DNA from: an uncultured Christensenella sp.
Lineage (GTDB): Bacteria > Bacillota > Clostridia > Christensenellales > UBA1242
Length of the DNA stretch: 15,716 bases
Reading direction: 5' to 3'
NCBI GenBank assembly: GCA_949293925.1
Contig: CASFFI010000081.1
Coordinates: 1-15,716, forward strand
The notes under the pieces are model-generated. The model was not told the DNA's origin. It ran no database searches and was given only the letters and a program-made list of their open reading frames with translations. Positions 13,101-15,716 of this stretch are shown in pieces. A program made the position numbers and the translations under genes. How positions within the stretch are numbered: position 1 is the stretch's first letter; each line of letters opens with the position of its first letter.

Positions 13101-15716
13101 ATTCTTCATCAGTCAAGCCTTCGTGCTCTTTAATCATATCAAAGTCTTCTGTGTAATTAGGATTTACTGTAAGAGTAACATCTTTGTATGCTCTAATGAA
13201 TGACTTGTAATAGCCTTGTTCAATTAAGAATTCAGTTACAAAGTATGAATAAACATTTCCACTCACTTGATTGTTTATATCTGAATATAGTGGGAACATA
13301 CTTGCATAATCTTCAGTGTCAGTTGCAGGATTGTATGACAACCAACCATAATTCCAAGTATAAGTAACACCATCTACAACTTCAGAATGAGTAGCTTCAG
13401 TTGAATATTCATCAGTATAATATTCAACAAGATTTCTAGTAGCATCAAATTGCCAATTATCATAAACCAACTTAATAACATTAGATGGTCTATATTTTGC
13501 ATAAATTTTAGAATTCAATGAATTGTTGTTAAACTTCACAGAACCAATATCAATATCATTTAATAATTTAATGCTTGCATTATTGCTTAATTCAAAGATT
13601 GCATTGTTTATTAAAGAATTGAATGTACCACCTAAAACTTCTATTGAAATTTCACCCGACACAACAACTTTACTAAAGTTACCATTTACAATCTTGACAC
13701 TGCCATTTGTATATTCAACATTTAAGTTATCGTTAAATGTTCCGTCATTAATTGTTGCTAAAGTATCTCCTGCAATTTCAACAGCACCATTGAATAATCC
13801 GCCGTCAATATTGATTGTTGAATTGATTGAATTATTTGTTGAAATTGTTCCATTAAATGTTCCGTTTGATATGTTCAATGTAGTTTGCAATTCACTGTTG
13901 TCATTTGTGTCAATCAGAACTAGATCGTTTGTATAATTACCACCATTTATAGTTACATTTCCTAAATTTCTAATTAATGGTAATTGAGCATTTGTTGAAC
14001 TGAAATCTCCGTCATTAATTGTTAAATTAGAATTTGTTAAATTGTTTATTATATTTGAATAATTTGAATTATTTGATGAGTTTGAGAAAATACCATTATT
14101 GATGATTAATTCCCCAGCATTTAAAATAATTCCATAATTATTCTGATTTTCACTTCCAATAAATGACAATATCTTATCAATATTTACATCTATAGTAAGT
14201 TTTGAATTTGATTTGATATCTATAATATATCCAAAATATGCACTTGCACGTGTTATGGTTATATCGTTATCTGTTGTAACATTCGCATCAGTTATTGATG
14301 AATAGTCAACAGGTTTAATTGTTATATCTTTATCTGATATTGAAATAGCCTTGCTAATCTCAAAATCACATAACAATTCTAATACAACATTTTCAGTTGT
14401 TGTTATATCATCAATAGCCATTTGTATGTCAGCATAGTAAACATAACCATCATCAAAAGTTGTTCCATTAATAGCACTAGTGTTAGCAACATTTACTCTT
14501 ACTACTGCTCTAATCCACTCAGCATACAACTTAATATCACCAGTCTGTCCTGCTGGAATATTTGTTACTTTGTTTCCACCAGAGAAACTGTCATACCAGC
14601 CGTTAAAGATGTAGTATATTTTTGTTGCATTTTGAAGTGTTGCACCAGATGTTATTGTGTATTCGTATGGTGCATTGTCTGGCAATGTTCCAGAGAATTC
14701 AATGTTGTCAGTTTCGCCTCTATCTAAATATGTGATTGTATATTTTGTTTCGGTCCAAGTAGGTACAAATGTAATATTTTGGTTAGATACTTTGTAAACA
14801 TAGTACTCCGAATTAGATGAAATTAATTCAGCATTACCCGTAACATTCCAACCAGCAAATGTATAGCCTAATCTAGTAGGAATATAAACATTAAATTCTT
14901 GACCACCCAATACATTTAATGTAAAGCGTGTGTCGTTTACTTTTGTCCAGCCATTCCTTTCTAGTATAGTTAAATTATTGTCATCAGTTGGGTATAATTC
15001 TTCATCAAAACCACTGATATCAATAGTCGCTAAATATGCTCTTGTTAAATATAATGAAGATTTTTCATAGCCTTCAGATGTGTCTTTTCTGAATCCTATC
15101 TTTACATTGCTATTAGATGTTTCAACTTTGGTGTTTTCATTATTTTCAACACCTTGCAACCAACCATAAATGTAGGTGTAACCATTTACGGTTGTGCTTT
15201 CAATGTCTTTTAATGAATCACTGTAATAGTATATTATATCTTGATTATTTACTGTAACAGCGGTTGTGAAATTTATAAGAATGTTATTATTTAATGGTCT
15301 ATCGAAGTAAATTTTACTTGTATTACTACTTCTTACAGCAACTTCAAAGATTTCAAATGGATTATCAATTTCGATATATGCATAGCCAGATGTTGAACCT
15401 AACCTAATAGCCTTAACACCTGTAAAGTTATTAAATATTCCACCTGTAATTTTTAATTTGTCTGCATATATATAAGAAGGAATATTTACATCATTATTAG
15501 CATCAAATGTTCCACCTTCTATTGTAATTGTTGATGAAGCTCCACCATAAATTACGCCACCATTATTGGTTGCTGTGTTGTTAGTAAATGTTCCATTTTC
15601 AATTGTTATTGTTGATGAATCATATCCGTATACTACACCACCATAACTAGCTGAGTTTTCACTAAACTCTCCATCATAAATAGTTATTGTTGATGAAGCT
15701 CCACCATAAATTACGC
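10165..15716 (-). CDS. Giant secreted adhesin-like repeat protein (N-terminus outside the window)
   Basis: The frame is open from the right edge to TAA at 10165, 1849 codons. A TTG near 15159 is internal, not a start: coding and domains continue through it. Domains from the N-terminal side: Pmp-like GGVIYGG...FxxN beta-helix repeats (15716-15490); two InlB-B/Listeria-Bacteroides repeats with GWNVTG and FNGWYDS (about 14900-14520); an Asn/Thr/Ser-rich right-handed beta-helix with many NGxF turns (about 14480-13520); further InlB-B-type repeats with YSFNGW, YNFVGW and YEFIGWF (about 13200-12340); a MucBP-like module ending VVYLYYERL (about 12310-12060); a putative Ig domain and an MBG-like module (about 11790-11260); then a Tyr/Asn-rich tail. 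No LPXTG or membrane anchor ends the protein. A surface or matrix adhesin is the likely role; the ligand is unknown. Confidence 0.9.
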   Translation of the reverse strand, partial: VIYGGASSTITIYDGEFSENSASYGGVVYGYDSSTITIENGTFTNNTATNNGGVIYGGASSTITIEGGTFDANNDVNIPSYIYADKLKITGGIFNNFTGVKAIRLGSTSGYAYIEIDNPFEIFEVAVRSSNTSKIYFDRPLNNNILINFTTAVTVNNQDIIYYYSDSLKDIESTTVNGYTYIYGWLQGVENNENTKVETSNSNVKIGFRKDTSEGYEKSSLYLTRAYLATIDISGFDEELYPTDDNNLTILERNGWTKVNDTRFTLNVLGGQEFNVYIPTRLGYTFAGWNVTGNAELISSNSEYYVYKVSNQNITFVPTWTETKYTITYLDRGETDNIEFSGTLPDNAPYEYTITSGATLQNATKIYYIFNGWYDSFSGGNKVTNIPAGQTGDIKLYAEWIRAVVRVNVANTSAINGTTFDDGYVYYADIQMAIDDITTTENVVLELLCDFEISKAISISDKDITIKPVDYSSITDANVTTDNDITITRASAYFGYIIDIKSNSKLTIDVNIDKILSFIGSENQNNYGIILNAGELIINNGIFSNSSNNSNYSNIINNLTNSNLTINDGDFSSTNAQLPLIRNLGNVTINGGNYTNDLVLIDTNDNSELQTTLNISNGTFNGTISTNNSINSTINIDGGLFNGAVEIAGDTLATINDGTFNDNLNVEYTNGSVKIVNGNFSKVVVSGEISIEVLGGTFNSLINNAIFELSNNASIKLLNDIDIGSVKFNNNSLNSKIYAKYRPSNVIKLVYDNWQFDATRNLVEYYTDEYSTEATHSEVVDGVTYTWNYGWLSYNPATDTEDYASMFPLYSDINNQVSGNVYSYFVTEFLIEQGYYKSFIRAYKDVTLTVNPNYTEDFDMIKEHEGLTDEELFTLYGISYISNNSGNEEEIFTLDSFTITKTYGQTLQFRQILRRGYSFNGWTSDTLNLDFAENGFVYTFGASDSVTITADWLADTYTINFVGGSQDGFVATGSMNSIEVQFDEIMQLPANEFVLDGYNFVGWLISGYNESTARYSATNEFNPGTYVTEVNNILYDEYFVLSLQTNGIVTLTAQWTNVTYTVSFDANGGNVDELSKQVVYNQPYGELPIPTRTGYEFIGWFTDADNGTKVESTTIYLINDDSTLYAHWQASSVRYVVRHYYQDLTQDDNLTVTLSYTTSTVEELSGLSDSIININDLVKDKYGFNFISGNETGNPSDSVNNIKISPNGTTVVYLYYERLQGTINIIINDAKDSQGIVVPGVPSASSVSGSGTYYFEQIVKLQAVITLGCEFTNWDSMYGSFDNDTLNPTNYTVERVNETVNIYVNATILELNFPTQTLSSGKYKTAYSTNFAGASNGSGDYSYELISLTIDNIVTDITETGLEIVDTEISGTPLIAGNYVFTIRAIDNITKQTATANKSIAISKFDLSVVIPNQYGIYGYNTEVQQLEGELSAELPTGDDYSTLEITLTRSQGDVMGIYDILAVSENKNYNITFTLGKYYILGVFDVQLDNATATIENAVHYSDIANDDGQFIKSNSEIESLFGNNSTLDISNGDKVVVKPTELGTLKGTVSPNSNFGLYRVYLKENETIKNFTTNRNVGIVDYELSHSISSGIIYFEVLEYLTYSNANYTYEMNESRQLVINSDDWYWGNVIVKNNDYYILDVNNNLIYFYIGHEVKMTISVLQNYIEQNYRAIRFECFENTSLQKVSVNSYGEVNIVWNTEAYNLSLGPVVEINLGQEYFTIDPNSNFNGTVSLTCYEYELTYNDGDLNPVATPTDNIRAQYSLDMNGSTWTDETTYLTGYYVMRVNTNTDYTLSVNNNNVSVSVGESVDIGGFVIYRESVDVFRFYIGKELTSRPDSIVLKIDSVN
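15490..15716 (-). repeat. Tandem Pmp-like repeats, about 26 residues each
   Basis: Three units of 26-27 residues read GGVIYGGASSTITI, GGVVYGYDSSTITI and GGVIYGGASSTITI, each followed by a GxF turn with FxxN in the first two (FSEN, FTNN). GGA(I/L/V) plus FxxN is the signature pairing of chlamydial polymorphic membrane proteins and related beta-helices. A 31-base identical DNA segment occurs at 15527-15557 and 15686-15716, 159 bases apart, so units 1 and 3 have recently duplicated or been converted. The array continues past the right edge. Confidence 0.85.

Noticed and set aside
13523..13936. Plus-strand open frame of 137 codons inside the giant gene
   Set aside because: It is antisense to the beta-helix coding region, has no ribosome binding site, and its residues reflect the complementary low-complexity codons.
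15157..15159. TTG as the start codon of the giant protein
   Set aside because: The frame stays open upstream to the window edge and encodes coherent beta-helix repeats, so this TTG is an internal leucine codon.
15490..15716. CRISPR-like array
   Set aside because: The repeats are in-frame protein repeats of about 78-81 bases without constant repeat/spacer structure.

Overview
The window is very AT-rich DNA from a spore-forming, low-GC Firmicute, probably an uncultured gut Clostridia or Bacilli lineage. Four observations support this: a full-length spoIVA (spore-coat ATPase), the Gram-positive order rpmG-secE-nusG-rplK-rplA, strong AGGAGG-type ribosome binding sites with near-consensus sigma-A promoters, and large secreted repeat proteins (InlB-B/Listeria-Bacteroides repeats, beta-helix repeats, BspA-like leucine-rich repeats) common in gut Firmicutes. 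Tryptophan is encoded by TGG and the stops are TAA or TAG, so the genetic code looks standard.

Layout. Bases 1-1331 (+): the last codons of an upstream gene, a terminator that overlaps the tyrS promoter, then tyrS. A bidirectional terminator separates tyrS from spoIVA, which is convergent (1551-3023, -). A 560-base, extremely AT-rich gap follows, then a lipoprotein with Ig-like and adhesin-like modules (3584-5077, -) that has its own promoter and terminator. Next on the minus strand is the translation/transcription cluster, read from right to left: rpmG (7892-7728), secE, nusG, then a second promoter, a leader that looks like the ribosomal protein L1 autoregulatory site, rplK, rplA and a strong terminator. 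rplJ, rplL and rpoB do not follow rplA.

Divergent from rpmG is a short BspA-like leucine-rich-repeat protein without a signal peptide (8147-8830, +). After a 524-base gap holding two hairpins comes an unrecognised helical protein of 192 residues (9355-9933, -) with its own promoter. The rest of the window (10165-15716, -) is the C-terminal 1849 codons of one giant secreted, adhesin-like protein whose N-terminus lies beyond the right edge.

How the genes work together. rpmG-secE-nusG-rplK-rplA supply the ribosome (L33, L11, L1), the Sec translocon and the NusG elongation factor, with L1 probably repressing rplK-rplA through the leader hairpin. tyrS charges tRNA-Tyr. spoIVA acts only in the mother cell during sporulation. 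The lipoprotein and the giant protein are probably cell-surface products dependent on the Sec system. I found no defence system, mobile element, CRISPR array, tRNA or rRNA. The most interesting points are regulatory (promoter/terminator overlap at tyrS, a terminator-like hairpin in the rpmG leader, the L1 leader) and evolutionary (Pmp-like beta-helix repeats, a 46-residue doublet LRR, the broken rplA-rplJ linkage).
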